From Bacteroidales bacterium (GTDB lineage Bacteria; Bacteroidota; Bacteroidia; Bacteroidales; UBA1402), in assembly GCA_017468435.1 (NCBI GenBank), contig JAFUIP010000009.1:1-64000 (forward strand): DNA of 64,000 nucleotides, given 5' to 3'. The translations under genes and the position numbers were made by a program. Below the pieces are notes generated by a model that ran no database searches, was not told the origin of the DNA, and saw only the letters and a list, made by a program, of their open reading frames with translations. Below are positions 38,705-47,171 of the stretch, in pieces (positions within the stretch are counted from its first letter, which is position 1; the number at the start of each line of letters is the position of its first letter).

Positions 38705-40753
38705 TTATTTTTTGTTGGCAGCTTCTTTAGCAGCTTTTTCTGCTTTGCGACGTTCAGCCCAAGCCTTGTAGTAAGTTTTCCAATCACGACCACTCTTGGT
38801 GAAATATTGCTCGTTCTTGGTTTTATAAATTTCGAAGACTTGGTTAATCAGATTCATATTCTTGTAATTCATCGCCATCAGACGAGCCTCTTTAAGGTTC
38901 GCCAAAACAACGGCTTCGTCTTCGGGCGTAAATTCGTCGAGGAACATATCCTTATAACCCTGCAGGGTGAAGGCAACTTTGCCAATGGTGTGTTTGTCAA
39001 GTATTTGTTCCACCTGTTCGGGCGTCAGTTCAGCGCTCAAACCATCGATGAGGTTTTGGGTGACAGAAGCAGGAATGTTAGAAATGGCAATCATCTGACG
39101 ATACACATCGTTGAGGGGTTTTCCGGTGGCCGGATCGATGCTTCCCTTAGGGATATCGTTTACATGAGCATTGTGCCAGTCGCGGATAGCCTTTTGATGC
39201 GTAGCGATGATGGCAGCCACGCGAGCTTCTTTTTCAGCATCGTTCAAATTGAGCGAAGCAGCCCATTCAGCAGCCTTCTTTTCCAATTGTCCGTCAGAGC
39301 GGGCATTGTTTTCAGCTTGGATACGAGCTTGGTCTTCGGCAGAAATTTCCACATATTTCTTATCGGCATCGAAAACCACCAGCACCTTATCCTTGCCGGC
39401 GCCATAACCGCCTTCTGGCGTAAAGGTCTGCTGACCGCGCTTTCTGCCAACGTACTTGAATTCACCATTTTCAGGATTAAACCAGAACACGTGCTTGTTT
39501 CTTCCAGCAACCTTGTCCAAATCGATGCGGATGGCACGGTTGGTATAGGTATAAACCAAAGCATAATCTTCACCACGGGTAGCCACCAAGCGATCGTACT
39601 TCTCGCCTACTTCGTTCAGAATCAAACTCTGATCGGGACGACCTTGGGTAAAGGGGAAACGAGTCATCAAAGCTTTCAAGTGCTGCATCTGAGCAGAACC
39701 GGGTTCCTGCATAGCTTCGTACCAAGGCAACTTGGGTGCAAACGAACCGATAATGCTCGGCACATAGAACTGCATCACCGCATTGTCGCCGTAGGTATGT
39801 CCGAAAGAGCCGGCAAACACCGACCAATAAGCATAACGACGAATTTCGGGAGCCGTCCAATAAGGCTCGTCACCACTATGCAGGCCATGAGGAATACCTT
39901 CGTAGCTGGGTTCACCATCAATAACGGGCTTGGCGGGCGTCAAAGCATAAGCTTTTTCCACATAGCGCCAGTTGTCTTCTTCCGTATCCTGCTCGATGGG
40001 GTAACCTTCTATCTGACCGTTGTTCTGACCATAACGACGATGTCCCGACTGGAACATATGGAAATCCAGCCATTCGGCATCGTGGAACCAATTGGCCGAA
40101 GAAGTTCTGCCCACGGGATGATAAGTCATCAGGTGGTTCTTGTCGTATTTCTTGATGGTTTCGGCCATGGCATGCCAAACATCCATATTGCTTTCGGGAT
40201 TGACATCGCCACCAATCATCCAGATAATGTTGGGTCTGTCGGCATAACGTTTAGCCAAAAACTCAGCATATTTCTTGGCTTCATCCACATTCATGTGGCC
40301 GTTCTTCACGGTTTCAGAACCCCAGGTACAAACGATGGCCACGTACATACCGCGTTTTGCGGCAGCATCAATCACATAATCCACATGATTCCAATAGCCA
40401 TAATAACCCGGTCGATCTATTTTCTTGAAATCGTAACCGAAAGGCGTGGCACATTCTCCATACACATTATACTGCGGATAGCTATGAAAAACAGACACTT
40501 GAATCACATTATAGCCTTTTTTATCGCGATCGCGCAGATAGAAATCCACTTCCTCACGCAAAAGACGCGAAGTCAACAACCAAGCCGTTTCTCCCAACCA
40601 GAAGAAAGGTTCTCCGTCTTCGTGAATGAGGTAACGACCATTCTCACTTACCTGCAATTTTCCATGATCCCAGGGTTTGGCTCTTTCTGCCGAGAAAGCC
40701 GTCAAGGCCACGAGCGACAAAAGCGCTCCGAATAAAATCTTTTTCATTTTCAA
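38705..40753 (-). CDS. GH140 apiosidase-like enzyme fused to DUF3826
   Basis: The 682-residue protein begins with a signal peptide (MKMKKILFGALLSLVALTAF). Residues 25-375 are a DUF4038/GH140 TIM barrel with the two expected acids D183 (IGGDVNPES) and E281 (VIDGEPSYEG), followed by the small PF12904-type beta domain (about 380-475). GH140 cleaves the apiose-galacturonate bond that joins side chains to the RG-II backbone. Residues 485-675 are an added helical domain of the DUF3826 type (KAIRDWHNAH, LTPEQVEQILDKHTIGKVAF, FEIYKTKNEQYFTKSGRDWK). The same family occurs alone at 59384-60034. The domain's role is unknown. The start could also be the ATG at 40747. Confidence 0.85.
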   Translation of the reverse strand: MKMKKILFGALLSLVALTAFSAERAKPWDHGKLQVSENGRYLIHEDGEPFFWLGETAWLLTSRLLREEVDFYLRDRDKKGYNVIQVSVFHSYPQYNVYGECATPFGYDFKKIDRPGYYGYWNHVDYVIDAAAKRGMYVAIVCTWGSETVKNGHMNVDEAKKYAEFLAKRYADRPNIIWMIGGDVNPESNMDVWHAMAETIKKYDKNHLMTYHPVGRTSSANWFHDAEWLDFHMFQSGHRRYGQNNGQIEGYPIEQDTEEDNWRYVEKAYALTPAKPVIDGEPSYEGIPHGLHSGDEPYWTAPEIRRYAYWSVFAGSFGHTYGDNAVMQFYVPSIIGSFAPKLPWYEAMQEPGSAQMQHLKALMTRFPFTQGRPDQSLILNEVGEKYDRLVATRGEDYALVYTYTNRAIRIDLDKVAGRNKHVFWFNPENGEFKYVGRKRGQQTFTPEGGYGAGKDKVLVVFDADKKYVEISAEDQARIQAENNARSDGQLEKKAAEWAASLNLNDAEKEARVAAIIATHQKAIRDWHNAHVNDIPKGSIDPATGKPLNDVYRQMIAISNIPASVTQNLIDGLSAELTPEQVEQILDKHTIGKVAFTLQGYKDMFLDEFTPEDEAVVLANLKEARLMAMNYKNMNLINQVFEIYKTKNEQYFTKSGRDWKTYYKAWAERRKAEKAAKEAANKK

Positions 40754-40761
40754 GTTAGTAT

Positions 40762-42228
40762 TTATTGTCCGTAAGTATGAAACATTTTATATAGGTTTTC
40801 AATTCCTTTAAGCGCGTTTTCCGGCAAATTTTCTCCGTTCTCTCCCCAGACTTTCAACAACTTGGCATCTTCTTCCACGCAGGAAGATTCGTCAAAGAGT
40901 CCGTTTTCGTCTTGGAGTTTCTTCACGTTCAAGCCCCAATGTTTTGCCAAAAAGGCATAAGTAGCCTGACGCTTAGAAGGTCCGTAATCGTGTCCTTCCT
41001 TGGGGAAATGGGCATTTTCCACCATGTCGCCGGCGCCATAAAAACCATAGGTTCTTTGAATGAAAGGAAATTCCAGCCAAGGCACATCTTTGGTCCAATC
41101 CTTACCGTCGGAAACAATCAGCATGGGACGAGGCGCGCACATGGCGGCAATTTCGGCATTGTTGGTACCATTGGCACTCAGATGAATGGGATTTCCGCTC
41201 TCGCAAGGACAACCTCCCACAAAGTAAGAAGAAGTCATCACCACCGGCATGCTGAGCGTGATACGGTCGTCTATGGCCGTGATGAACATGGTCTGGCTGC
41301 CACCGCCACTTCCGCCGGTAATAGCGATACGGGTAGTGTCGGCTTCACGAAGCGAGCAAAGATAATCCAACATACGAATGGCGTTCAGGCTCTGAATGGT
41401 ATGCGCCATGGCCGTACGATGCGCGCGAGGTTCGAACTGCAAGAGCTGTTCATCCCAAGAGAAAAGATCGTAACTCACAGCTATACAACCCATTTTGGCC
41501 TGCATGGCACAGCGCACCTGATGGTCGTAACGATAACGTCCTTTACCGAAATGTCCGTTGGGATTCAAGACAATAGGACAAGAACCTTTCTTATATTTTA
41601 CCGGATGATAAATACTTCCCGTGCAATACACGCCCGGCAAGATTTCCAGACCGATGTTCTGCACATAATAGTCGCCATACACACGCTTGGGGCCCAGATA
41701 AGGCTTGCCGGCAGGCGCAGGAGGAAGATTGTTCAAACCGGCATTCTCGCGCAGTTCTTTCTGCAATTGCGAGCGACGTGCTTCCCAAGATTCCTTGTCG
41801 GTATATACCGTCTGTAAATAGTTCAAGATATCCTGGCCATCTTCCGGCAAACGACGCGCATACTCAAAAGGCTTAATTTCATAGACGCCCTCTTTTTGTT
41901 TCACATACTTCAAGTCGAGAGGCTTGAGCACATTGTCGAGGGTTTCTTCCACACTCCAAGGACGATAACGATATTCCGCATGTTTCAGCATGACGCCGTT
42001 CACATCGTTTTTGGAATAACGCAACTTCACAGAAAACTGTTCTTCTATATCCTTGAGAACATCCACCAAAGGCTTGGCGAACTTAGTGTCGCTGGTGGGA
42101 CGATGCAACTGCAAATCGCGCTTGGCCAGGGTGTCGGAATGCCAAAGTTCCCACGAAGTCTGGGCCCAAGCCGAGAAGCTCGTGCAAATAGTCAGACAAA
42201 TTAACAGACTGAGGCTCTTCGATTTCAT
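40762..42228 (-). CDS. Secreted alpha/beta-hydrolase esterase with N-terminal STN-like domain (CE19-like)
   Basis: A signal peptide (1-22) is followed by an STN-like segment (about 50-120, VDVLKDIEEQFSVKLRYSKN, KPLDLKYVKQKEGVYEIKP), the small domain otherwise seen before TonB receptors, secretins and FecR-type sensors. Residues 170-470 are an alpha/beta hydrolase with nucleophile S307 (GGSGGG), Asp374 or Asp377 (SDGKDW) and His413 (EGHDYG). The catalytic part resembles the CE19/AXE1 group, whose RG-II member removes methyl esters from the galacturonan backbone. Its place between GH140 and GH28 fits that role. Acetyl rather than methyl esterase activity remains possible. It starts 1 nt after GH28. 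Confidence 0.78.
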   Translation of the reverse strand: MKSKSLSLLICLTICTSFSAWAQTSWELWHSDTLAKRDLQLHRPTSDTKFAKPLVDVLKDIEEQFSVKLRYSKNDVNGVMLKHAEYRYRPWSVEETLDNVLKPLDLKYVKQKEGVYEIKPFEYARRLPEDGQDILNYLQTVYTDKESWEARRSQLQKELRENAGLNNLPPAPAGKPYLGPKRVYGDYYVQNIGLEILPGVYCTGSIYHPVKYKKGSCPIVLNPNGHFGKGRYRYDHQVRCAMQAKMGCIAVSYDLFSWDEQLLQFEPRAHRTAMAHTIQSLNAIRMLDYLCSLREADTTRIAITGGSGGGSQTMFITAIDDRITLSMPVVMTSSYFVGGCPCESGNPIHLSANGTNNAEIAAMCAPRPMLIVSDGKDWTKDVPWLEFPFIQRTYGFYGAGDMVENAHFPKEGHDYGPSKRQATYAFLAKHWGLNVKKLQDENGLFDESSCVEEDAKLLKVWGENGENLPENALKGIENLYKMFHTYGQ

Positions 42229-42229
42229 C

Positions 42230-43816
42230 TTATTTCAAAAGAATTAAAGCATTCCTTTTCTTCATCACTTCAGGAGCCACCATCCACTTCGTATCCATAC
42301 GATCGAGGTAATTGCCTTGCAAAACAACCTTTTCAGTTTCAGCACCTCTCAGTTCGAGGAAAGCAGCACTTCCGGCCTTGGGGAAACAATTGGCAATGAA
42401 TACGTTCTTGGCATTTTCCATACGGATAACAGGCACTTGGTCGTTCACTTCCATGGTGCGGACATTGTCGAAATACAATTCTTCCGAGTTGCGTACATCC
42501 AATACCGGACCCTTGTCGGAATTCACGATAAAATCGCTGATGGTCACGTTCTTGGCTTCTTGAATAAAGAAACCGTTTTCAGCCTGAATGTTAACATTAT
42601 TGATACTGATGTCGCTCACGGGCATTTCGGGAATACCGCGAATACCACCGGCAGCTTTCACTTCGGTACCTGTCATATTGGAAATGTGAATATTGCGGAA
42701 AATGGGCGTACGCTCGCTCACGGGTTCCTGGGGCACATTCGAATAGAAAAGGTTGAAGATGATGGCTTCCTTTTGGATATTCTTCATCACGATGTTGTCC
42801 ACGCGGATTTCTTCGACGATACCGCCACGTCCGCGGGTAGATTTCAGGCGGATACCACGGTCGGTGCCATCGAACACACAGTTGCTGATGGTGATTTTGC
42901 GCACGTCGCCCGACATTTCGCTACCGATCACCACGCCACCGTGACCACTCAACATGGTACAATTGGTGATGGTGATGTTTTCGCAAGGCACGCCGTATTG
43001 ACGTCCCTGAAGGTCACGACCCGACTTGATGGTGATACAATCGTCGCCCACGCTGATATGGCAATTGGAGATATGCACATTCTTACAAGAAGAAGGATTG
43101 ATACCGTCGGTGTTGGGCGATTCAGGATTATAGATGGTCAAATCCTTGATGTTCAGATTTTCACAAAATTCGGGATTCACCGTCCAGAAAGGAGAGTTCT
43201 GAATGTGCAAACCTTCGATAAGAATATTCTTGCAACGATAGAATTGGATAAAAGGAGGACGGAAAAATTCGCGGGCCAAGGTTCTCTTCCAGTCTGATTG
43301 TTCTTCGAGTTTCAAATCGGGATTAGCTTCTACCCAAGCTTGCTGATATTTATTGCGTTTCTTTTCACCGGCCTTCACGTTGCCTTCGTTGCGCCAGGCC
43401 TCGTTCCACCATTCACGGCCATTGCCTTCGAGCGTACCGCGACCTTTAATGGCGATGTTTTCAGCATCGTAAGCAGCAATAAGCGGATGGAAACTATTCA
43501 TCACCACGCCCTCGTAACGCATTTCCACATAAGGCATATAATGATCGAAGTTATCTGAGAAACAAAGACTTGCGCCAGCTTCTACCTCGATGGTGACATT
43601 ACTTTTCAAGGTGATAGGACCTGTCAGATAATCGCCTGCAGGAAAATACAAGGTACCACCGCCATGGGCTTCCAGGGTGTCGATGGCTTGCGCAATGATT
43701 TCCGTATTGAGGAAAACACTGTCGTTCTTGGCACCAAAATCCAACATATTGATAAACTTGGCCTGGGCCACATTAAGGCTCAATGCGAGCAAGATCAAAG
43801 TGAGAAATTTCTTCAT
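42230..43816 (-). CDS. Secreted polygalacturonase-family enzyme, GH28
   Basis: The 528-residue protein has a signal peptide (MKKFLTLILLALSLNVAQA) and a complete GH28 active site: NTD at 235-237, the acid pair D258-D259 (VGDDCITIKSG), H292 (GHGGVVIG) and R323-x-K325 (GIRLKS). It hydrolyses alpha-1,4 bonds between galacturonic acids; exo-acting galacturonidase for RG-II backbone is likely from context. It follows the kinase gene by 17 nt and precedes the esterase by 1 nt, so catabolic and depolymerising genes share one mRNA. Confidence 0.95.
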   Translation of the reverse strand: MKKFLTLILLALSLNVAQAKFINMLDFGAKNDSVFLNTEIIAQAIDTLEAHGGGTLYFPAGDYLTGPITLKSNVTIEVEAGASLCFSDNFDHYMPYVEMRYEGVVMNSFHPLIAAYDAENIAIKGRGTLEGNGREWWNEAWRNEGNVKAGEKKRNKYQQAWVEANPDLKLEEQSDWKRTLAREFFRPPFIQFYRCKNILIEGLHIQNSPFWTVNPEFCENLNIKDLTIYNPESPNTDGINPSSCKNVHISNCHISVGDDCITIKSGRDLQGRQYGVPCENITITNCTMLSGHGGVVIGSEMSGDVRKITISNCVFDGTDRGIRLKSTRGRGGIVEEIRVDNIVMKNIQKEAIIFNLFYSNVPQEPVSERTPIFRNIHISNMTGTEVKAAGGIRGIPEMPVSDISINNVNIQAENGFFIQEAKNVTISDFIVNSDKGPVLDVRNSEELYFDNVRTMEVNDQVPVIRMENAKNVFIANCFPKAGSAAFLELRGAETEKVVLQGNYLDRMDTKWMVAPEVMKKRNALILLK

Positions 43817-43833
43817 ATTCGTTAGGTAAATGA

Positions 43834-44988
43834 TTATTCAAATTCGGGCCAGGCATAGCTTCCCGGCTTCAGGGTAATATAACAATATGGTTCGGTATTC
43901 AGTTTCAGCTGTACCACACCGGGAGTCCATTCCCTTACAGGCGTAAAACTGTTCCAACCAAGACGTTGCAAGAGGCTATATGCCGTAGCACCACCCTCTA
44001 TGAGCAAATGTGAGGGATTGATTTTCTGCAAGAGAAGGAACATGGATTCCGTCATACGATAACGCAGATGTTCGGCACAAGAATCGAACTTCACGGGCTT
44101 CGGACCAAAACGCACCAAGAGTCTTTGTGAGATTTCCCAAGTGGTGGCACAAGCTTCTACAAAAGCCTGAATGTCGGCATCCGTCACCTTATCTTCCTGC
44201 AACATCGATGCGGGCAGATTCATCAGTGGCATACCTTCTGCAGCCAAGCGTTCAGAACCTTGCATACTGTTCAGGTGTGCGCTACCGCAAATCATCAGGC
44301 AATCTTGCAATGGAGAAAGTTCAGAAGCATCCTCGTCTTTGGGAAAAGCTTTCACCTTGCCCAGTTCGATTTGTTCTTCCAAATATTCACGCCAGAAATC
44401 GGCACTGCCACCGGGCAACACGCCTTCTTGACAAAGACGCACGCTGGCTCGCAAGTCTTCGCTGGTGACAGCATCGGGCACCATGTAATTGATGGGCGAA
44501 GAAGAAGCCACCACGTTGCGCGACTCTATGATACTGTGTACCTGAGAACTCTTGACCGGAAACTCCGGATCGTTGGCGAAAGCAGTTTCGGCTAAAAGCT
44601 TGTCTTCCACATAGTACAAACCGTTTTTGATGGAACGATGTGTAGCTGTATTGGCCGGTTGGATGAGCAGTTCCTTCATACCGAAAACATCGGCGATGGC
44701 ACGCATCTCCAACAAGACCCAACCGCGAAGTGCCGAATCGATTTTCTTGACGACATGCGTCACGCCGGCTGCCTTGAGGTTTTCCGCCAAAATGCGGGAA
44801 ATCTTCACAGCACCTTCTGCCGTAAAGGAACGGGTATCTTCAGCGACAACCAGTACATCGGTATCGACATCTTGAATGGTTTCCACTTCGGGAATATCCG
44901 TCAGGAAACTCACAGAAACGCCGCGACGCAAACAAATGCCTGCCACTTCGGCTGCCCCGGTAAAATCGTCAGCAATAATGGTTATCAT
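43834..44988 (-). CDS. DUF1537 four-carbon acid-sugar kinase
   Basis: The 384-residue protein begins MITIIADDFTGAAEVAGICL, the hallmark of the family's N-terminal sugar-binding domain (about 1-225). The C-terminal nucleotide-binding domain (about 235-380) shows CGSAHLNSMQG and IEGGATAYSLLQRLGW. Known members phosphorylate the terminal hydroxyl of D-threonate, D-erythronate or 3-oxo-tetronate in the cytoplasm. The neighbour is PdxA2-type (1 nt apart) and no OtnC/OtnI genes are present, which fits direct tetronate 4-kinase activity rather than 3-oxo-tetronate kinase. With the aldolase and alcohol dehydrogenase upstream, D-threonate derived from DHA is my preferred substrate (inference). Confidence 0.9.
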   Translation of the reverse strand: MITIIADDFTGAAEVAGICLRRGVSVSFLTDIPEVETIQDVDTDVLVVAEDTRSFTAEGAVKISRILAENLKAAGVTHVVKKIDSALRGWVLLEMRAIADVFGMKELLIQPANTATHRSIKNGLYYVEDKLLAETAFANDPEFPVKSSQVHSIIESRNVVASSSPINYMVPDAVTSEDLRASVRLCQEGVLPGGSADFWREYLEEQIELGKVKAFPKDEDASELSPLQDCLMICGSAHLNSMQGSERLAAEGMPLMNLPASMLQEDKVTDADIQAFVEACATTWEISQRLLVRFGPKPVKFDSCAEHLRYRMTESMFLLLQKINPSHLLIEGGATAYSLLQRLGWNSFTPVREWTPGVVQLKLNTEPYCYITLKPGSYAWPEFE

Positions 44989-44989
44989 A

Positions 44990-46015
44990 TCATTGTTTGT
45001 TTTGAGCCATTTTCAAAGCATAATCAATAGAAATAAGCATGGCGTCTTCGCAAGCAATACCTTGTCCGGCAATTTCGAAAGCGGTACCATGATCGACAGA
45101 GGTTCGGATAATAGGCAATCCCAAAGTGATGTTCACGCCCTTGACACTATCCATTTTCTGCTTTTCGTTGTTCCATTTGAAACCCACGAGTTTGAAAGGA
45201 ATATGACCCTGATCGTGATACATGGCCACGCAACCATCGAATTTACCTTGGACAGCCTTGGCGAAAATCGTATCCGGGGGCACAGGGCCTTCCACATCAT
45301 AACCTTGGGCTTTGGCCTCTTGAATGGCAGGGATGATTTCCTCGATTTCTTCCTGACCGAACAAACCATTTTCTCCACTATGCGGATTCAACCCGGCCAC
45401 GGCCAAATGCGGCTTTTCAATACCGAACTGGCGACAAGCATTGTGCAAAAGACCGATAACATTGAGCACGCGTTCCTTCTTGGCACGGTCACAAGCCTCG
45501 CGCAAAGACACATGCGTGCTGACATGAATCACGCGCAAAGAATCGTCGGCCAAGAGCATGGCGTAGTTGTTGGTGTTGGTAAAGTGAGCATAGATTTCGG
45601 TATGTCCGGAGAAGTTGAAACCGGCCATGTGAATAGCTTCCTTGTTGATGGGAGCCGTCACGGTGGCATCGATTTCGTGCTTCATGGCCAGTTCAATATT
45701 GCAACGAACTGCTTCGAAGGCCGCGCGTCCGCACATGGCCGAGACTTGCCCGTATTGCAACTGGCTCATATCCACGTTATCTAAGTCGTACACATCTATG
45801 CAGCCTTGCTCAAATTGAGCCTCTGCCACAGACTTGATAGCGCGGACACTCATGTTCAGACCCAAGAAATCGATGGCAGCCTGCATGACTTTCGCATCGC
45901 CCACCACCATGGGACGGCATTTTTCGTACACCTTGGCATCCTGCAAAGCCTTGACGGTAATTTCAGGGCCTATACCGGCAGGATCGCCCATGCTTATACT
46001 AACAATTGGTTTCAT
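44990..46015 (-). CDS. pdxA2: PdxA2-type 4-phospho-tetronate 3-dehydrogenase
   Basis: The ATG at 46015 gives 341 residues starting MKPIVSISMGDPAGIGPEIT. Metal-site His are seen at H138 (FSGHTE), H168 (VSTHVS) and in AMYHDQGHIPFK, as in PdxA. In vitamin B6 synthesis PdxA oxidises 4-phosphohydroxythreonine; PdxA2 members next to DUF1537 kinases oxidise 4-phospho-D-threonate or 4-phospho-D-erythronate to a 3-oxo acid that loses CO2 to give dihydroxyacetone phosphate. The kinase 1 nt downstream and the absence of pdx genes support PdxA2. It follows the alcohol dehydrogenase by 7 nt. Confidence 0.9.
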   Translation of the reverse strand: MKPIVSISMGDPAGIGPEITVKALQDAKVYEKCRPMVVGDAKVMQAAIDFLGLNMSVRAIKSVAEAQFEQGCIDVYDLDNVDMSQLQYGQVSAMCGRAAFEAVRCNIELAMKHEIDATVTAPINKEAIHMAGFNFSGHTEIYAHFTNTNNYAMLLADDSLRVIHVSTHVSLREACDRAKKERVLNVIGLLHNACRQFGIEKPHLAVAGLNPHSGENGLFGQEEIEEIIPAIQEAKAQGYDVEGPVPPDTIFAKAVQGKFDGCVAMYHDQGHIPFKLVGFKWNNEKQKMDSVKGVNITLGLPIIRTSVDHGTAFEIAGQGIACEDAMLISIDYALKMAQNKQ

Positions 46016-46022
46016 ATTTCGA

Positions 46023-47171
46023 TCAATAAATATTTTCGTAAATGCTGATGACATCTTCACGGGTAATCTCACGCGGATTGTTGGTGAGCAAGCGGGTCAC
46101 GTTCATTGCCATATCGGCCATTTCGGGAATATCTTCCTTCTTGATGCCGATTTCAGACAGATGCTGAGGAATACCACATTGAGCCGACAATTGCTGGATA
46201 TAATCAATCACAGCGTCTGCATTCTGCTGGTTATCATAACGATAAGGCAAACCTATTTCCTTGGCCATGGCGCCAAAACGAGCCAGACAATTGGGCTTAT
46301 TGAAACGCAACACCTCCGGCAAAAGCAAGGCATTGGCCAAACCGTGCGACATATGATATTTTCCGGCCAAACCATAGGACAAGGCATGCACACCGCAAGT
46401 GTTCACCGGGCCCAGACAAAGACCTCCCATCATGGAAGCCATGGCAAGCGCCTCACGGGCCGGTTTATTTCTACCATCGCGGCAAGCCTTCAGCAAATTC
46501 TTGCAAACCAAGCCGATACCACGCAATGCATAGGTATCTACAAAGGGATGAGCATTCTTATTGATAAAAGCTTCCACGCAATGACAAAGCGCGTCCATAC
46601 CGGTTTCTGCCGTAATCTTGGCAGGCAGGCTCAAAGTAAACATAGGATCGATGAGCGTGCAATCGGGCAAGAGATACGGACTGATGATACCCTTCTTTTC
46701 GCCATCCTGAGAATCGAGCAGAATAGCATTGGGAGAGACTTCGCTTCCGGTGCCCGCCGTGGTGGGTGCGCAATAAAGCGCCACGCTACGTTTGTCGAGC
46801 ATACCCTTGCCAAAGCACTTGTTAATCGGGGTTTTTCTGTCGCAAAGGGCCGCCAACAATTTGGCTACGTCCAGCACGCTACCACCACCCACACCCAAAA
46901 CCAGGTCGGGACGGAAAGAAGCAGCCTCTTTGCGCAGCACGTCGAAATAATCGGTGGTAGGCTCGCCGGGAAGCGTATAATCAATCTTTTTCAGTTTCAA
47001 GCCCTTGTCGGCGGCCTGCTGGAGAGAATTCTCCAACATCGGCCAGATGGGACCCACAGAGAGCACCAGTACTTTCTTAAAACCCGACTGCTGGGCTTCC
47101 TGAATCCAGGAATCGAAACAATCTGTACCAATCAACACCTTGGCAGGCGTCATTATTTCTACTTGATTCAT
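46023..47171 (-). CDS. Iron-containing (group III) alcohol dehydrogenase
   Basis: The 382-residue protein has the NAD motif GVGGGSVLDVAK, APTTAGTGSEVSPNAI, and the metal ligands in TGMDALCHCVEAF and HALSYGLAGKYHMSHGLANALLLP. It reduces aldehydes or oxidises alcohols with NAD(P)H. Its ATG overlaps the last base of the symporter stop codon. Between an aldolase and a tetronate kinase, the simplest role is reduction of the four-carbon aldehyde acid produced by aldol cleavage to a tetronate. Butanol-type or lactaldehyde reductase activity (rhamnose pathway) is an alternative. Confidence 0.88.
   Translation of the reverse strand: MNQVEIMTPAKVLIGTDCFDSWIQEAQQSGFKKVLVLSVGPIWPMLENSLQQAADKGLKLKKIDYTLPGEPTTDYFDVLRKEAASFRPDLVLGVGGGSVLDVAKLLAALCDRKTPINKCFGKGMLDKRSVALYCAPTTAGTGSEVSPNAILLDSQDGEKKGIISPYLLPDCTLIDPMFTLSLPAKITAETGMDALCHCVEAFINKNAHPFVDTYALRGIGLVCKNLLKACRDGRNKPAREALAMASMMGGLCLGPVNTCGVHALSYGLAGKYHMSHGLANALLLPEVLRFNKPNCLARFGAMAKEIGLPYRYDNQQNADAVIDYIQQLSAQCGIPQHLSEIGIKKEDIPEMADMAMNVTRLLTNNPREITREDVISIYENIY

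Noticed and set aside
38597-40735. 712-codon plus-strand open frame
   Set aside because: It lies antisense to the GH140-DUF3826 gene, whose signal peptide and catalytic motifs are clear; the antisense product is His/Thr-rich with no recognisable domain.
40762-42228. FecR- or TonB-type regulator suggested by the STN-like segment
   Set aside because: The rest is a complete alpha/beta hydrolase with catalytic Ser and His; no sigma-factor or receptor region.
44990-46015. Vitamin B6 biosynthesis function for the PdxA homologue
   Set aside because: It is 1 nt from a DUF1537 kinase and in a sugar-acid operon; no other pyridoxine genes are near.
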